In this document: one piece after another, positions 24,922 through 36,660 of the stretch | How positions within the stretch are numbered: the first letter of the stretch is position 1 | Layout of the letters: each line of letters begins with the position of its first letter | Origin: Bradysia coprophila | Lineage: Eukaryota > Arthropoda > Insecta > Diptera > Sciaridae | Length of the DNA stretch: 64,000 nt | Assembly (NCBI RefSeq): GCF_014529535.1 | Contig: NC_050738.1 | Span: 1 to 64,000, forward strand | Reading direction: 5' to 3' | Program-made: the position numbers and the translations under genes | Notes under the pieces: model-generated | Database searches by the model: none | What the model saw: the letters and a program-made list of their open reading frames with translations, nothing else | Told to the model about the DNA's origin: nothing

Positions 24922-25768
24922 CTAATACAACATAATAGCTCCCTGAGCCTTCTCATCGTACGCAGGATCATCGTGTCTGGCTTTTCGGCGTTCTCTACGT
25001 TCCATATTTACCGCAGCTATGAGCAGTCCAATATTGAAGAACACGAATAAAATTCCAACGACAAGGAAATAAAAGCTATGACCAAGTGATGCTAGGCCGT
25101 GTGAGTACCAATGGGTCTCTCGATCAGCCGTTGTTAGAACATTGTGCGTTAAATATTGGAAGAATTGAACGAGCCAGCAAATAAAGGCAAGAATTTGTGA
25201 CAGAGCTGTGAATACAAAGCACAAATGGTAAGGAATGTTACTAACTCAAAGATCGACAAGACCGTCAATGATTCACGTACCTGACGCTACATTACTGATG
25301 AACAGTAAAATCAATGTTCCCCGTTTCTTCGAAATCGAAGCAGTCTTAAGTACCGATGCAATGGCAGCAATAGCACTGGCCAATAAACCAAATCCGACAC
25401 CAAGAGCCGCTCCTAACCACAACCAATAGTTCATCGAATCCGGTTCGGATTGCATGAACAGCATAACTGAAATCAACACACGAAATGTTGGAACTACTGA
25501 ACGGAAGGCAATTTTTGATTATAGATTGAACAAACAAACCATTGATAGTTTCCGGTCGAACGCCATAGCCAATATTGAGTCCTTTGTAGCCGGAAAATAG
25601 GCCAAAGTTAACTTTACCCGCAGGTTCTTTCGTTATCGTTCCATTGGTGTGACGTTTTGCTTCAGATAATACCCAATAATCAGTCGTTAAGGCGGCAACT
25701 AGAAGACCGACAACAATGCAACTACCGAAGAACGTTGCAAACACTAGAGATCTTGTTTTAATACTCAT
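24922..25768 (-). CDS. Clarin-like four-transmembrane protein, three exons
   Basis: Exons 25768-25540, 25466-25281 and 25205-24922, phase 1 at both short introns (GTTTGT...TTTCAG and GTACGT...TCACAG), giving 232 residues, the length of human clarin-1. It starts MSIKTRSLVFATFFGSC, has a first membrane helix at about 9-30, an extracellular loop with TDYWVLSEAKR and two NxT/S-type sites, three more helices (about 90-112, 117-135 and 185-208), and a charged cytoplasmic tail MERRERRKARHDDPAY. The claudin/clarin superfamily fold supports membrane organisation in cells such as mechanosensory ones; the fly function is not established here. The start chosen gives the family's N-terminus; a longer in-frame start exists 23 codons upstream and is less likely. 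Clarin and not claudin is suggested by length and loop shape. Confidence 0.82.
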
Positions 25769-26187
25769 GATAGACAAGTGGTACTGAAAAAGGGCAAAAA
25801 TTGTTTTGATCGTAAACTGAGGAATGATGTGTGACACCCTAAAGCTTATGACTTACGGAAAATTGTTTTGTGTGCTGCTTCCGATTTCGGTTATAAATGA
25901 GATTCGTCTTTCGACAGTGGGACGGTCATAATAATATGAATTCGGTGATAAGTAATAATCTACGGAAAATGCATGCAAAATGAAAATGGGGAAAACTAAA
26001 ACAATGAGTCTACAAAACTAAGGATTGTGTATTGTTTTAAAACTAGGTAAACGTCATTGATTCGCGGTGTTGTCAGTGTATGTAACAGATTGTACAAACT
26101 ATTATGATAAAATTGAATTGAATGCTGCTCACAGTCGATCTAGTACCATAACTTTGGATTCAGAAAATTTGAATTTCTTTGCTTGTA
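25769..26187. promoter_or_regulatory. 5' flank of the clarin-like gene
   Basis: Presumed promoter and 5' UTR of the minus-strand clarin-like gene. No confident core-promoter motif. The rest is unremarkable AT-rich DNA. Confidence 0.35.
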
Positions 26188-26364
26188 TTCACGGCGGGCG
26201 AAAACCAGTCAAATCTAACTGATCTGTAGGTCAGTTGTCAGAAATTCATATAAATAAATAAATAAATTCTCTCGTTTTGATGAGTGACCTGAGGGACCTG
26301 AGCGACCTGAGTGACCCACAGATTAGTTGAAATTAACTGGTCAGAAATCGCTCTCCGTGAACAC
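26188..26364. repeat. Imperfect hairpin repeat
   Basis: Inverted ends TTCACGGCGGGCGAAAACCAG (26,189) and CTGGTCAGAAATCGCTCTCCG near 26,338-26,358, with ACTGATCTGTAGGTCA mirrored by TGACCCACAGATTAG. The phrase GAATTAACTGGTTTTTTC recurs twice just downstream (26,786 and 26,850). Confidence 0.5.
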
Positions 26365-26407
26365 ATTAACGGAGAGAGATTTCGGCTCAGTTCCTAACTA
26401 GTGTATC

Positions 26408-26748
26408 GAGTATACGGTGTTTAAGTAGAGGAAATATAACTGATCTTGGGGTTAGCTGTCACAATAAAGTGAGCTGAAAATTTGAATTTGCGTGGCAGTA
26501 TGTTTTCATGTGAAAACAATTTTGAGTTTTCTTCGTTTTAATTGCATGTAGATGTAGTGTATTTGACTTCAAACAATTCAATAGTAAACTATAATCTTTC
26601 ATTCGGTTGAATTTGTGTTTCCCAAATTTTAATTTAATTTTGTTTGCAAAATACAAAACAAATTCAAATTTTGCCTCCTGTTTTGACAGCTATACCCCGA
26701 GATCACTTACACATTGGTCAAAAAACTCTCTGCTTAAACACTGTATAC
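26408..26748. mobile_element. Hairpin MITE of about 340 bp
   Basis: Inverted ends GTATACGGTGTTTAAGTAGAG and CTCTGCTTAAACACTGTATAC, with further mirrored blocks (GATCTTGGGGTTAGCTGTCA against TGACAGCTATACCCCGAGATC). Family unknown; target duplication not clear. Confidence 0.65.
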
Positions 26749-27763
26749 AGTGTTAAAAGAGAGTGGAAATTTCGACATGTCAGTTGAATTAACTGGTTTT
26801 TTCCCCTTTTTACATACAAATTTTGACATATCACCCATCGAGCTCAGTTGAATTAACTGGTTTTTTCTCCTGTTTTTAAACTCTTTTAACATTGTATAGT
26901 AACAAAATGATAGAGTGTTCCATTTCGAATGTCAAGCAGCTTTAAAAATGAATACTGCGAAATTTTTTCTGTGAGTAATTGACAGCTGTAGGGCTCGGAA
27001 CAGATCGTTCTGAACTGATCTGAATCTGAAAAAAAGGTGACCTGAAATTTTCAGGTCCAGATCAGATCAGGCTAATTGTAATCTGATGTGAATCTGGAAA
27101 ATTCAAATCGGTCATTTTAAGATTCAGATCTGATCACATTGATCTGATTCAATTTCAATTTCACAAAAAAATGATAAAGAATATTCCGTTAAAGGATGGT
27201 ATAAAGAACAAATGAAGGCGTTAAAAGCAAAGAGAAACAAAATTCTATTGTACACTTTATTTTATCCTATTCTGAAACTTTAAATGTAAAAATAACAAGA
27301 AAAGAATCACTCGAGCGCCGTTCCTTTTTGTTACTTTTTATAACTAAACAATGACTTCAAAAACATTGAAACACTGGTTATTTCGGCAATCAATGCACAT
27401 CTCGTTGTAAAAATGAAAATACTACAGAAAGTCGTCTTCTTATTGAACGGTCTCATCGTCGCATCGATTTCACAATCATTAAGCTAGACTGTTCCTCTAA
27501 AATGAATGGATTTTTTTTTTAATTCATCTAAACATCGAAACGTACAGCTGCCTATAAAAAACGAGCCATCAGAACAGTCGGAGCGTTTGCTGCGACTGAG
27601 CCCCGTACAAACCCGTATATCTATTGCGTACGTGACCCTAGTACGTCTGTCACCCTACTTTGACCGTAAGCCTATGCGCCGGTTAAAGTAGTTAAAGTAA
27701 AATTATTATGGAATGTATACATCTTAGAAATTGCGCATAGCGCAATTACGAAGCCCCGTACGA
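26749..27763. other. Intergenic, dispersed repeat debris
   Basis: 26,990-27,170 is rich in GATCTGAA/TTCAGATC words and opens with GGGCTCGGAACAGATC, related to the start of 58,010 (CTCGGAACAGGTCAGG) inside the saposin-A gene intron. 27,692-27,763 repeats the TTAAAGTAAAATTATTATG module of 17,952. No gene seen. Confidence 0.45.
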
Positions 27764-28870
27764 CGTTCCTTTCAAATAAAACAAAAATTTCAAATAGCCC
27801 TAAAATTTTAATTTATTGAGTATAAATACACATAGGGCCTAGTATCAGCCTCAGTCAATCCATTTTTTTTTTCAACTACATTCTATTCGGCCTTTGATTA
27901 CCTTCCAAATGAAACAAAAATTACGAAAAACGGATGAAATTTGCTCGAGTTATATGTAAAATTCACATAGGGCCCTAGTAGCGGCCTTAGTCCGAGGACC
28001 CAAATTTAATTTTTTTTCAACAACATTCTATTCGGCCTTTGATTACCTTCCAAATGAAACAAAAATTACGAAAAACGGATGAAATTTGCTCGAGTTGTAT
28101 GTAAAATACACATAGGGCCCTAGTAGTGGCCTTAGTCCAAGGACCCAAATTTAATTTTTTTATCAACAACATTCTATTCGGTGTTCGATTATCTTTCAAA
28201 TGAAACAAAAATTACGAAAAACGGATGAAATTTACTCGAGTTGTATGTAAAATACGCATAGGGCCCTAGTAGCGGCCTTAGTCCGAGGACCCAAATTTAA
28301 TTTTTTTTTTTCAACTACATTCTATTCGGCCTTTGATTACCTTCCAAATGAAACAAAAATTACGAAAAACGGATGAAATTTGCTCGAGTTATATGTAAAA
28401 TTCACATAGGGCCCTAGTAGCGGCCTTAGTCCGAGGACCCAAATTTAATTTTTTTTCAACTACATTCTATTCGGCCTTTGATTACCTTCCAAATGAAACA
28501 AAAATTACGAAAAACGGATGAAATTTGCTCGAGTTATATGTAAAATACACATAGGGCCCTAGTAGCGGCCTTAGTCCAAGGACCCAAATTTAATTTTTTT
28601 TTTCAACAACATTCTATTCGGTGTTCGATTATCTTTCAAATGAAACAAAAATTACGAAAAACGGATGAAATTTACTCGAGTTGTATGTAAAATACGCATA
28701 GGGCCCTAGTAGCGGCCTTAGTCCGAGGACCCAAATTTTTTTTTTTTCAACAACATTCTATTCGGCCTTTGATTACCTTCCAAATGACACAAAAATTGCG
28801 AAAAACGAATGAAATTTACTCGAGTTCAATGTATACACATAGGGCCCTAGTAGCTTTTCACTTCTAAGGC
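27764..28870. repeat. Tandem array of about 146-bp units
   Basis: Seven to eight units. The landmark CAAC(T/A)ACATTCTATTCGG falls at about 27,874, 28,018, 28,164, 28,312, 28,457, 28,604 and 28,748 (144-148 bp apart, the poly-T run varying). Each unit also has AAACGGATGAAATTTGCTCG and CATAGGGCCCTAGTAG. Two subtypes alternate (GGCCTTTGATTACC versus GGTGTTCGATTATC), suggesting dimeric expansion. The array begins right after GAAGCCCCGTACGACG, related to the ACAGCCCCGTACGAAG phrase inside the GACCCGTACG elements. Confidence 0.9.
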
Positions 28871-29027
28871 CCTAACTCACGGTCCACTCACCCGATTTTA
28901 AAAAACTTTTTTTTCCTGGATTGGTATTGACAATACCTATCATTTGCCGTTCATTTACATTTCCATCGTTTATTTTGCCATAAATATCACCAAAAGACCT
29001 TAAATCACTTAGGTGGCCCTAACTCAC

Positions 29028-29062
<35 letters not shown>

Positions 29063-29833
29063 TTAACTTAATATAGTTCAGAACCCACCTAAGCGAGGCA
29101 TTTAGGCTGGAAATGTTCTGTCGTTTCAAATAAAATCGATTTCCAGGAAGGAGAGTGTGGGAGAAAGTGTCTACTGAGATTATTGATAGAGCATGTTTCC
29201 AGATCCAGATCAATCTGTTAAAAAAAAATTCTACTCTACAAACCACCATAAGATCAAAATCGACCAGGTCGGTTAGTTTCGGAGAACAAAATTTTGAAAT
29301 TTTAAAAGGTTCACCTCGAGCCGGAGAGGTCGTTTAAAAAAGAAACTTCTTCTTCGAAATGATCACCTCAAAATTTCCTATCGATAGCACCATAAATGTC
29401 CGGAAACAAAAATGGTGTGTCCGATTCAAAAAAAAAATTCACCCTCTCTGATCATAACAGTTTATTGCTCTTGTACTTCACGCAAGACTCAAAACAGAGA
29501 TTCGCCGTATTCGCCTCTTTCGCTGTTCTAACAACACTGATCATGTGACACCATTTTGTGAAATTCAGTTTTTTTAAGGTAACGACGTCGTTGCTTCTCT
29601 CTTAGACAAAAGATTGAAAAAATAATCAAATATACGGAAAGTAAATGCAACTGAAGCAAAATATTCATCAAGTGTTGTACCATCAGTAAGTAAAACTGAG
29701 AAAGGGTTTGAATTTAGACAAGTTTAATAGCCAATTATTTCTTGTTTTTCACACAACAAAAATTACGACGCCATTGCGCTCAGCACGTACAAAATAGAAA
29801 GTGAAGTAAGAAAAACTAATAAACTGTCGAACG
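28871..29833. other. Intergenic and CREBZF-like gene 5' flank
   Basis: A (TAA)n microsatellite at about 29,028-29,061, then AT-rich DNA without a supportable gene. The last 200 bp before 29,834 are the likely promoter and 5' UTR; no core motif is clear. Confidence 0.45.
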
Positions 29834-30862
29834 ATGGATTTTGAGACGTTCGCCCAGTCGATACAAGAACGGGATTGCACTGATTCATCCGATGACAGTA
29901 ATTTTGAATCGTTACCGGACAACGAATCCTTCACTCAAATTGATTCGGACGATGAATATGTCCCAAATAATCGAATTGCGTCATCGACACGTAAACGTTT
30001 GCAAACGTTTGACGAACATAAAGTTGTGAAACGACGAAAAACATCATCCACAGCGTCAGGTAATCGCATCGAACGATTGCCGACCAGACAACCGGATCCA
30101 AACGTACAAAATCGAAATGCTTTAATGGCACGAGAAAATCGTCGCAGAAAGAAGGAGCACGTCAAAGTATTGGAAGATCAATTAGAGCAAAAGGCTCAGG
30201 AGATTCGATGTCTGCGAAAGATTTTGAAGCAAAAAGATCGAACTGTGAAAAAACTCGAACACGAAACCCTGTATTTACGGAGCACTATTGCGAACAAGAC
30301 CGATATAATGGCATTGTTGAAGACCATTCGCGGCAATAAGTTGCCACTCACTTCATCGGCACTGAGTTTTGTTGCCGAAGACGAACAGAAGGATCGACGA
30401 TTGACCGGCTCTGTGTCGAGCCAGTCCCCAGCAACATCAACAGCAACATCGTTCGGCGAAGACGAAAAAGAGAATGGTACAGTGACCATCCGCAAAGATC
30501 CGTTTTTAAGTTGGCCGCTAAACGAAAATGAATTTTCATTTTCAGATTATGATTTAGGTTTCGGCCAGTCGACCATCGATGATAACTGTCTGGCAATGGG
30601 CGATTGGAGGAGCTTATTGAACAGTGACGACGATGTAAAATCCATTCCACAATTGTCGACGGCCAGTGACACACAGTCATTGGTGAACAGTGAACACAAT
30701 TACTATCAGCAACACACGAATTGGACGTCGGAAACGGATGAGCGGTGTGGAAAGGATGCCGGTCCGGGCATTTGTTTGCATCTGTCAGGCGGTCGCGTTT
30801 CGTTGGAATTCTGTGCGGCCTGCCATTCCAGTTCACAGAATGCATGGATCGAGGAAATGTAA
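29834..30862 (+). CDS. CREBZF/Zhangfei-type bZIP transcription factor, single exon
   Basis: 342 residues without a visible intron. Order: acidic N-terminus; basic region about 95-110 (NALMARENRRRKKEHV, with the Asn-Arg end typical of CREBZF in place of Cys/Ser-Arg); leucine zipper from about 113 with L113, L127, L141 and L148; then YLRSTIANKTDIMALL, which parallels the vertebrate CREBZF zipper end (YLRAVLANETGLARLL). The C-terminus has EHNY at 287-290, matching the (D/E)HxY motif that binds host cell factor HCF-1, followed by GICLHLSGGRVSLEFCAAC, close to CREBZF GVCLHVDKDKVSVEFCSAC. The family proteins repress or modulate CREB/ATF, unfolded-protein-response and nuclear receptor programmes in the nucleus, often through HCF. 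Orthology is from remembered sequence but several separate motifs agree. Confidence 0.88.
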   Translation: MDFETFAQSIQERDCTDSSDDSNFESLPDNESFTQIDSDDEYVPNNRIASSTRKRLQTFDEHKVVKRRKTSSTASGNRIERLPTRQPDPNVQNRNALMARENRRRKKEHVKVLEDQLEQKAQEIRCLRKILKQKDRTVKKLEHETLYLRSTIANKTDIMALLKTIRGNKLPLTSSALSFVAEDEQKDRRLTGSVSSQSPATSTATSFGEDEKENGTVTIRKDPFLSWPLNENEFSFSDYDLGFGQSTIDDNCLAMGDWRSLLNSDDDVKSIPQLSTASDTQSLVNSEHNYYQQHTNWTSETDERCGKDAGPGICLHLSGGRVSLEFCAACHSSSQNAWIEEM

Positions 30863-33341
30863 ATAGGAAAGAGTTTGAATGTCTGTATCGGACACGAATA
30901 CATTTTTGTAATTTAAAAAATTCTTAATCTCTAATTTTCTGTCATGGAAGCGAGGAATTTGTTACAAAATATTTTGCCTTTAAGTTTAGTTTTTCATTTT
31001 GTAAATCGATAGAATTCTTTCATTTTTTGAAAAACATAAAGCGTCAGCAATTGCGACGTCCAAAACGAAGAACAAAGAAAATGAAGAGTTGACTACGAAT
31101 ATACTGAAACGAAATTTTTACAGAGAATTGGTTTGATCCGTTGCTTGTTAATTATTCATGTTAATTTTTCAGAATGTTGATCGGAGACACAACAGTGCGG
31201 CAACAGATTGTGTATGGCCGAATGTGGTGTTAATTTAAGGTGGGAAACCATTGCATCATTTCGTTTTGGTATGACATCTAAGGTCACAGGTTCAATCCGA
31301 AAATATTTATTTTCTTGTTGTAATCGTCGAGTTTCACATAAAAAGAGGAAGGGTTTTGCATTGAGCGACAAAATGTCATAATTTCAGAGATTTTCTCTCG
31401 CTCAGTTGACTGACTAAATTTTCTGTGCTTTCAACATACATCACAAGCGTCACCCGCTTATTATAAAGTGAAAAGCATTGTACGAATTAGTTACTTATGA
31501 CCAAGACATTCTTCAAATCGACTTGTCACCGTGAAGCCATGAAAGCACAATTTTGACTAAAATGAAGAAAAATGCAGAACCTGTCGTCTGCAACATTTTT
31601 CTTCATTTGGTCAAAAATGTGCCATCATGGCTTCACGGTAAAAAATCGATTTGAAGAATGTCTTGGCCAAAAATAGGTCAGTAAGTCTTTCATAAATCGT
31701 TTTTTTTCACGGTCATGCAAACCGAAAATCACTTCAATGTCATCCTTGACATCTTGAGGAGCTCCTCCTTCTCCTCCATTTCTACCGCAATAGAAAAATT
31801 AAACTGAATCGTCCACTGAAATTTTTGAGAGATGTAATGTCGCTGAGATTTCATTTTTCGTATTTCTTTGAATCTTAATTGATTTCACAATTCTTTCAGA
31901 CTCACAAGACAACTCGAATTTTGTTTTGAAATGCGGCACTGTGCTCAATTCAGTAACTTTTTTGGGAAAACATTTTCTCATTTTTTTTATTTTCCCGAGT
32001 TTTCCTAAGTTTTCCCTAATTGTACCAAACAAATGGAAAAATATGAAAAAATTTAAGAAAATTTCGGAAAATTTTGGAAATTGTATTCCCAAAAATAGTC
32101 CTTTATGGAATTACAAACTTTCAAACAAGGAGTGCTCAGTGGCTCGACTCACTGAGAGCGCATCAAATTGTCCTTCCTCTTTTTGTGTGAAATAACTTCA
32201 AATTGAAATGATGAATTTTGCGTTGGAAACATAAATGCGTCCAGAGGAGCTTGTGAATTTCTTTGAGATTTTTCCTCGTTCGAATGCATTGGTGATTAGA
32301 CCATAAAACTGAATTACAATTACAAACGGCCGCCGTGCCTCCTGCACCTTAGATTCATACCAAAAATATTGTCTGGGATTTTTATTTATTGAATTTGGTA
32401 TTTATGCTTACAGCAAGTGTGTTTTGGATAGCAATTTCGAAGTTCGGTTTCTTTGACGGCTAAGTATAAAATCATTCCGTGTATATGGAATATGTATCGT
32501 ATCGAACCAGCAAAAGAATCAATTGCGACTATGCGACCAAGATTTTTCAATTTTTCGTTTCGATCGGAATCCCATTTTTAAAATTATCAAGAACCGGAAA
32601 TTTCCGTTCTTCTATTTTGTTCACGTCAACAATTCGGGATAAATTGAAAAGTCTTTATCGTAGCGAAACTATTCGGACCAATCTTATCTTTGTCATTTTT
32701 TTTAAACATTTCAGGCAAAAGTTTTGTTTATTTGAAAGAGAGAGCTGAGCGTTGAATGCCAGCTTATCGTTTTTCAGATTTCCCAAATATTTAATGTAAA
32801 AAAAATAAAAATAAAAAGTTTTTAGTGCGACATATACGAACCAATTTTCTAGAGCCAGGTATGTACATATTCGTTTCAACTCGGATTTTCAATTGAAATT
32901 TACTGAAACGTTTTGCATTGACAGTGAAATTAAAAGTGAAAAGAAAGAATTAATCGATAAGTTAGGGTGTATTATACAACACGGATAATCTTATAACTAT
33001 TTTACGTACTAAAAGAAAATAAATTATTTAAGACATTGAATATGCGTCAGTTTTCATTATTTCAACAAAACATTCGGACAAACAGTGCGACTGATGTAAT
33101 CATAAACTTTTGAAAGTAAAAACTCCATTAAATTTTCCATATAAGAACCGGATGAGACATGGAACCATAACAAGACTACAAACAGACCATCACAACGAAC
33201 CGAAGGGATGACCTAGACCCGGAATGATCCAACCATGAGTGATAACGATAAGAATATGTAAAAGGTAATTAGTTTTCTTCGCTTCATTTCTTTCTACGAG
33301 TGTTTCGTTATCCCTGAGTAGCTTCAATACACCCATTTTTA
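30863..33341. other. Intergenic, AT-rich, with one hairpin element
   Basis: 3' flank of the CREBZF-like gene, followed by about 2.4 kb without a credible exon. It contains the hairpin at 31,491-31,686 and a TTTTCCC/GGGAAAA-rich imperfect inverted patch near 31,955-32,090. Open frames here are low-complexity. Confidence 0.45.
31491..31686. mobile_element. Short palindromic MITE
   Basis: About 195 bp: left arm contains ACCAAGACATTCTTCAAATCG, right arm CGATTTGAAGAATGTCTTGG. Inner pairs are GTGAAGCCATGA / TCATGGCTTCAC and AAATGAAGAAAAATG / CATTTTTCTTCATTT. Almost the whole length is self-complementary. Confidence 0.75.
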
Positions 33342-33877
33342 GACCCGTACGAAGTACTGGGGTCTTATGAGTTTACGCATACGTCCGTAACACGTCGAAT
33401 TGGACTCCCTGAGTAAGGGGAAACCTATTGTGGTTGTCTAGAGATGCCAAATCAGTGAAAAAAAAATGTCCGTCTGTCCGTCTGCACGATAACTTGAGTA
33501 AAACGCATCCGATTTTGAAAATTCTTTTTTTTCCCGTTTGGTAATGTCAAAAGACAGGCGAAATTCGAAGATGAGTGATTTTGGATCGACCCTTCCCGAG
33601 CTGTGGCCCAATAAGTGCTTTACGGTTTTTCGAAGATATCTCCGGACATTCAAACGGTACACTTGTAACTGATACGTCAAATAAAAGGTTTTTACAATAC
33701 CGATCGACAAAAAAAAGTTTATGGAAATCGGATGACCGACTCGTGAGTTAGACCCCTTGGTGTGAAACAGGCACAGGGCGGCAAGCAGTTTTTGCTTGTA
33801 GGTCGGCCACATTTCAACATATTTCGTCTGTTTTAGCTTTATTAGATAGGTATTGACCGTACCAATCAGGGAAATCG
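33342..33877 (+). mobile_element. GACCCGTACG element, copy 1 (left part only)
   Basis: Starts GACCCGTACGAAGTACTGGGG after a T-run, and matches the first 540 bp of the full copy at 50,617. It stops at ACCAATCAGGGAAAT. It sits head to head with copy 2, making a large inverted repeat (33,440-33,870 against about 34,600-35,030). Long frames through it are recurrent in all copies but carry no known domain. Confidence 0.75.
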
Positions 33878-33931
33878 GCATGTATACAGTAATCGATTCA
33901 GGCGACCCCCCTGAATCATTTGCAACAAAAA

Positions 33932-35128
33932 AACATAGCTAACGCCGACCCGTACGAAACACCTATTCGTATCAAAAGCCTTTAATGTGAAACTCTTCAT
34001 TTCTCTTACTTCATTTTCTTCTCTGCTGAAAAACTATTCTCCCTTTAAAATCACTTACATTATCCACTCTTTGCCTTGTTAGCATATACAAATAAATTGC
34101 CGGAGGCAATATAGACAGCCCCGTACGAAGTCAACTTTCATAAATTCCTATTTAAACAGCTATATACCGCTATATTTACCTATATTTCACTATAAATAAA
34201 CATTTCACAGATAAATATATGCTATTATATAGCTCTATATGCCTGTATATAGCTCAATATAGCTGTATATAGGTATATATAGATGTCCGTATATGGAATC
34301 CCTGAAACCCCTCACACTTAACACATTATTTCCATGTTAACAGAAACTCTCTAAGCATCATTTTTCCCACTTTATATCACTTTTAATAAAATCCAATATG
34401 GCCGCCGGCAGCCATTTTGTTAGGAAACCGAAAATAGTACCGACGCTTTACATTTGTTAATACCTTTCAAACAAAAAAAAAATTCATGAAATTCGGTCAA
34501 AATTTACTCGAGATATTGTCAAAATACACCACGTTCACTGTACTTCCGAGTAGCCAGATAAGAGCTCACTCCAAGAGACCTAGCTCACGCTCCGGAGAAC
34601 ATAATTTCATAAATTTTTTTTCCCTGATTGGTACGGTCAATACCTATCTAATAAAGCTAAAACAGACGAAATATGTTCAAATGTGGCCGACCTACAAGCA
34701 AAAACTGCTTGCCGCCCTGTGCCTGTTCCACACCAAGGGGTCTAACTCACGAGTCGGTCATCCGATTTCCATAAACTTTTTTTTCGTCGATCGGTTTTGT
34801 AAATACCTTTTATTTGACGTATCACTTACAAGTGTAACGTTTGAATGTCCGGAGATATCTTCGAAAAACCGTAAAGCACTTATTGGGCCACAGCTCGGGA
34901 GGGGTCGATCCAAAATCACTCATCTTCGAACTTAGCCTGTCTTTTGACATTACCAAACGGGAAAAAAAAGAATTTTCAAAATCGGATGCGTTTTACTCAA
35001 GTTATAGTGCAGACAGACAGACGGACAGACGGACATTTTTTTTCGTGGATTTGGCATCTCTAGACAACCACAATAGGTTTCCCCTTACTCAGGGAGTCCA
35101 ATTCGACGTGTTACAAACGTATGCGTAA
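33932..35128 (-). mobile_element. GACCCGTACG element, copy 2 (near full length, inverted)
   Basis: Reverse orientation to copies 1 and 3. It begins AACATAGCTAACGCCGACCC and lacks only the last 25-30 bp at the GTACTGGGG end. Internal landmarks are a patch of TATAGCTATAT-type repeats (34,150-34,290), GGCCGCCGGCAGCCATTTTG and GGCCGACCTACAAGCAAAAAC. About 85-90% similar to copy 3 by eye. No transposase seen, so it is non-autonomous. Confidence 0.75.
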
Positions 35129-36289
35129 ACCTAAAAATCCTCGAAGTAATTATGTTTTCACGCCAGAAATCGGTAAGCGGCCAACTTACAAAAAAAGATT
35201 ATAATATGCTAGTAAACACTTGATACAGTGCCGCAATGGCCATACTGGAAAGTCTGGAGATACCCGAAGAACGTATGACACAATTGAATTAGTTGGATAT
35301 TTTTTTTACAATTTTATAGATCCTGAGCGTAATTTCCCGAAGTGTAAGGTGGCAGTAACTCCAGCCCTGACTTAAAATTGTCTCATACGTCAGAAAAATT
35401 AAAATAGACGCGAAAAAAATTGGAATTCTAGAGTATTTTTGTGTAAGTACACTTCAATCAAAATTGAAGCTCAACGAAAGTGCCGCGGTAGGTTCATGGT
35501 GTCATGGATAGTAGAGGTCACTACCTACCCAACGATACCCATATCTTCCAAGTCTATCGTTGTAACTTTTTGAAAATACTCTCCGAAAGTTGGAATTTCA
35601 TCCCCCAACGAGTCATAAGTTGACACATTTGATTCGGATTTCACGTCTCGCTTCTTATAATTTTTGTTCTAATCTTAGATTTTATTGTCGTTATCAGTTC
35701 TTATAGCAATTCTAGATTACGTGATGGTACTCCTCTCCTCTATTGAGTTCTGATCGACGGTAACTCGATCGACGTCGTGGGATTGGAACTTTAAGTTTTG
35801 TGTAGCGCGGCTACACCGTAACCGTTCAAGCTTATAAATGTTCTGCTTGAAGTAGAAGCATCGCAGACTTTGAAAATTCTCCGCTCATTTCCAAGGATGG
35901 GCGATGCAGAGGTGTCAGGTGTATAGTATTTGACGAGAGGTCGTTGAATGAAAAAAAGGATCGAAATAGGGAAAGCTTATGTGAATTTCATTGAATATCT
36001 TTCGAAGAAACTGTGAACCTTCGGCAAACGTTAACGCAGTCCCACGTTCGCAAAAAAACCTTTTCCAAAATGTGTCTCTTTCCATATCTATAGATTACTG
36101 CATCGATCTTATTAAGGGACTCAGATATTTTATAGCTTTCAGCTTTTTGGGCGCTTGAAGATTGAGATTGTCGAACGAATGTTTTTCACTTTGCGGTGAC
36201 TAACAGTTTTGTATCAGATCTACTACTTTCACTCTATGAATTTGTCAATGATCCGACCGCTGCTTCTATGCTACTGTGCAAAATTCCAT
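35129..36289. other. Intergenic, nothing recognised
   Basis: No array, hairpin or convincing exon. The last 60 bp ends in a good splice acceptor (TTCTCTGCAG, 36,299) that opens the decayed coding segment described next. Confidence 0.4.
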
Positions 36290-36660
36290 GTTCTCTGCAG
36301 GAAGTCTGGCAGCAAGAAACACAAATCCAAAGCTGCCGAAGCTCCGGCTATCACAGGAGCTACTTGATAAAATGAAATTGGCGTTATCGAAAATGTTAAT
36401 TCGACTGATGTCGCGTCCAAGCAAACAACCGTTGCCACCACGCTCAACGACAAAGGCGAAGAAGATGAAAATTAATATAGAGAATCGACTTAAACCACAA
36501 CTCCACAAAACCACAATTCCCAAAAAAATCTGTGCCTGCTTCGAAGATTACCGCTAAATGCGCGCTAACTTGCGTTGGTTCCCACTTGTACGAATTTATC
36601 CGTAATTGAGGATAATGATTTCGAGGATGTTCAGATTAAAAATGAGCCGCTAGCTTAATG
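36290..36660 (+). pseudogene. Decayed coding segment, lysine-rich then acidic
   Basis: Read by codon-like composition, three frames in turn give protein-like pieces. After an acceptor at 36,299 comes KSGSKKHKSKAAEAPAITGA, then NEIGVIENVNSTDVASK with TLNDKGEEDEN, then STKPQFPKKSVPASKITAKC, ending EDNDFEDVQIKNEPLA and a stop at about 36,659. The pieces are collinear but separated by stops and frame changes, so this is probably a host pseudogene or a badly sequenced exon. The IKNEP-type acidic end resembles insect nuclear proteins, but no family is recognised. Confidence 0.4.

Noticed and set aside
29835-30927. Minus-strand and out-of-frame frames within the CREBZF-like gene
   Set aside because: Shadows of a coding sequence with strong codon structure on the plus strand.
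33438-35128. Long frames (95-149 codons) shared by the GACCCGTACG elements
   Set aside because: Conserved only because the elements are copies of each other; composition is low-complexity and no catalytic motif of any transposase or polymerase is visible.
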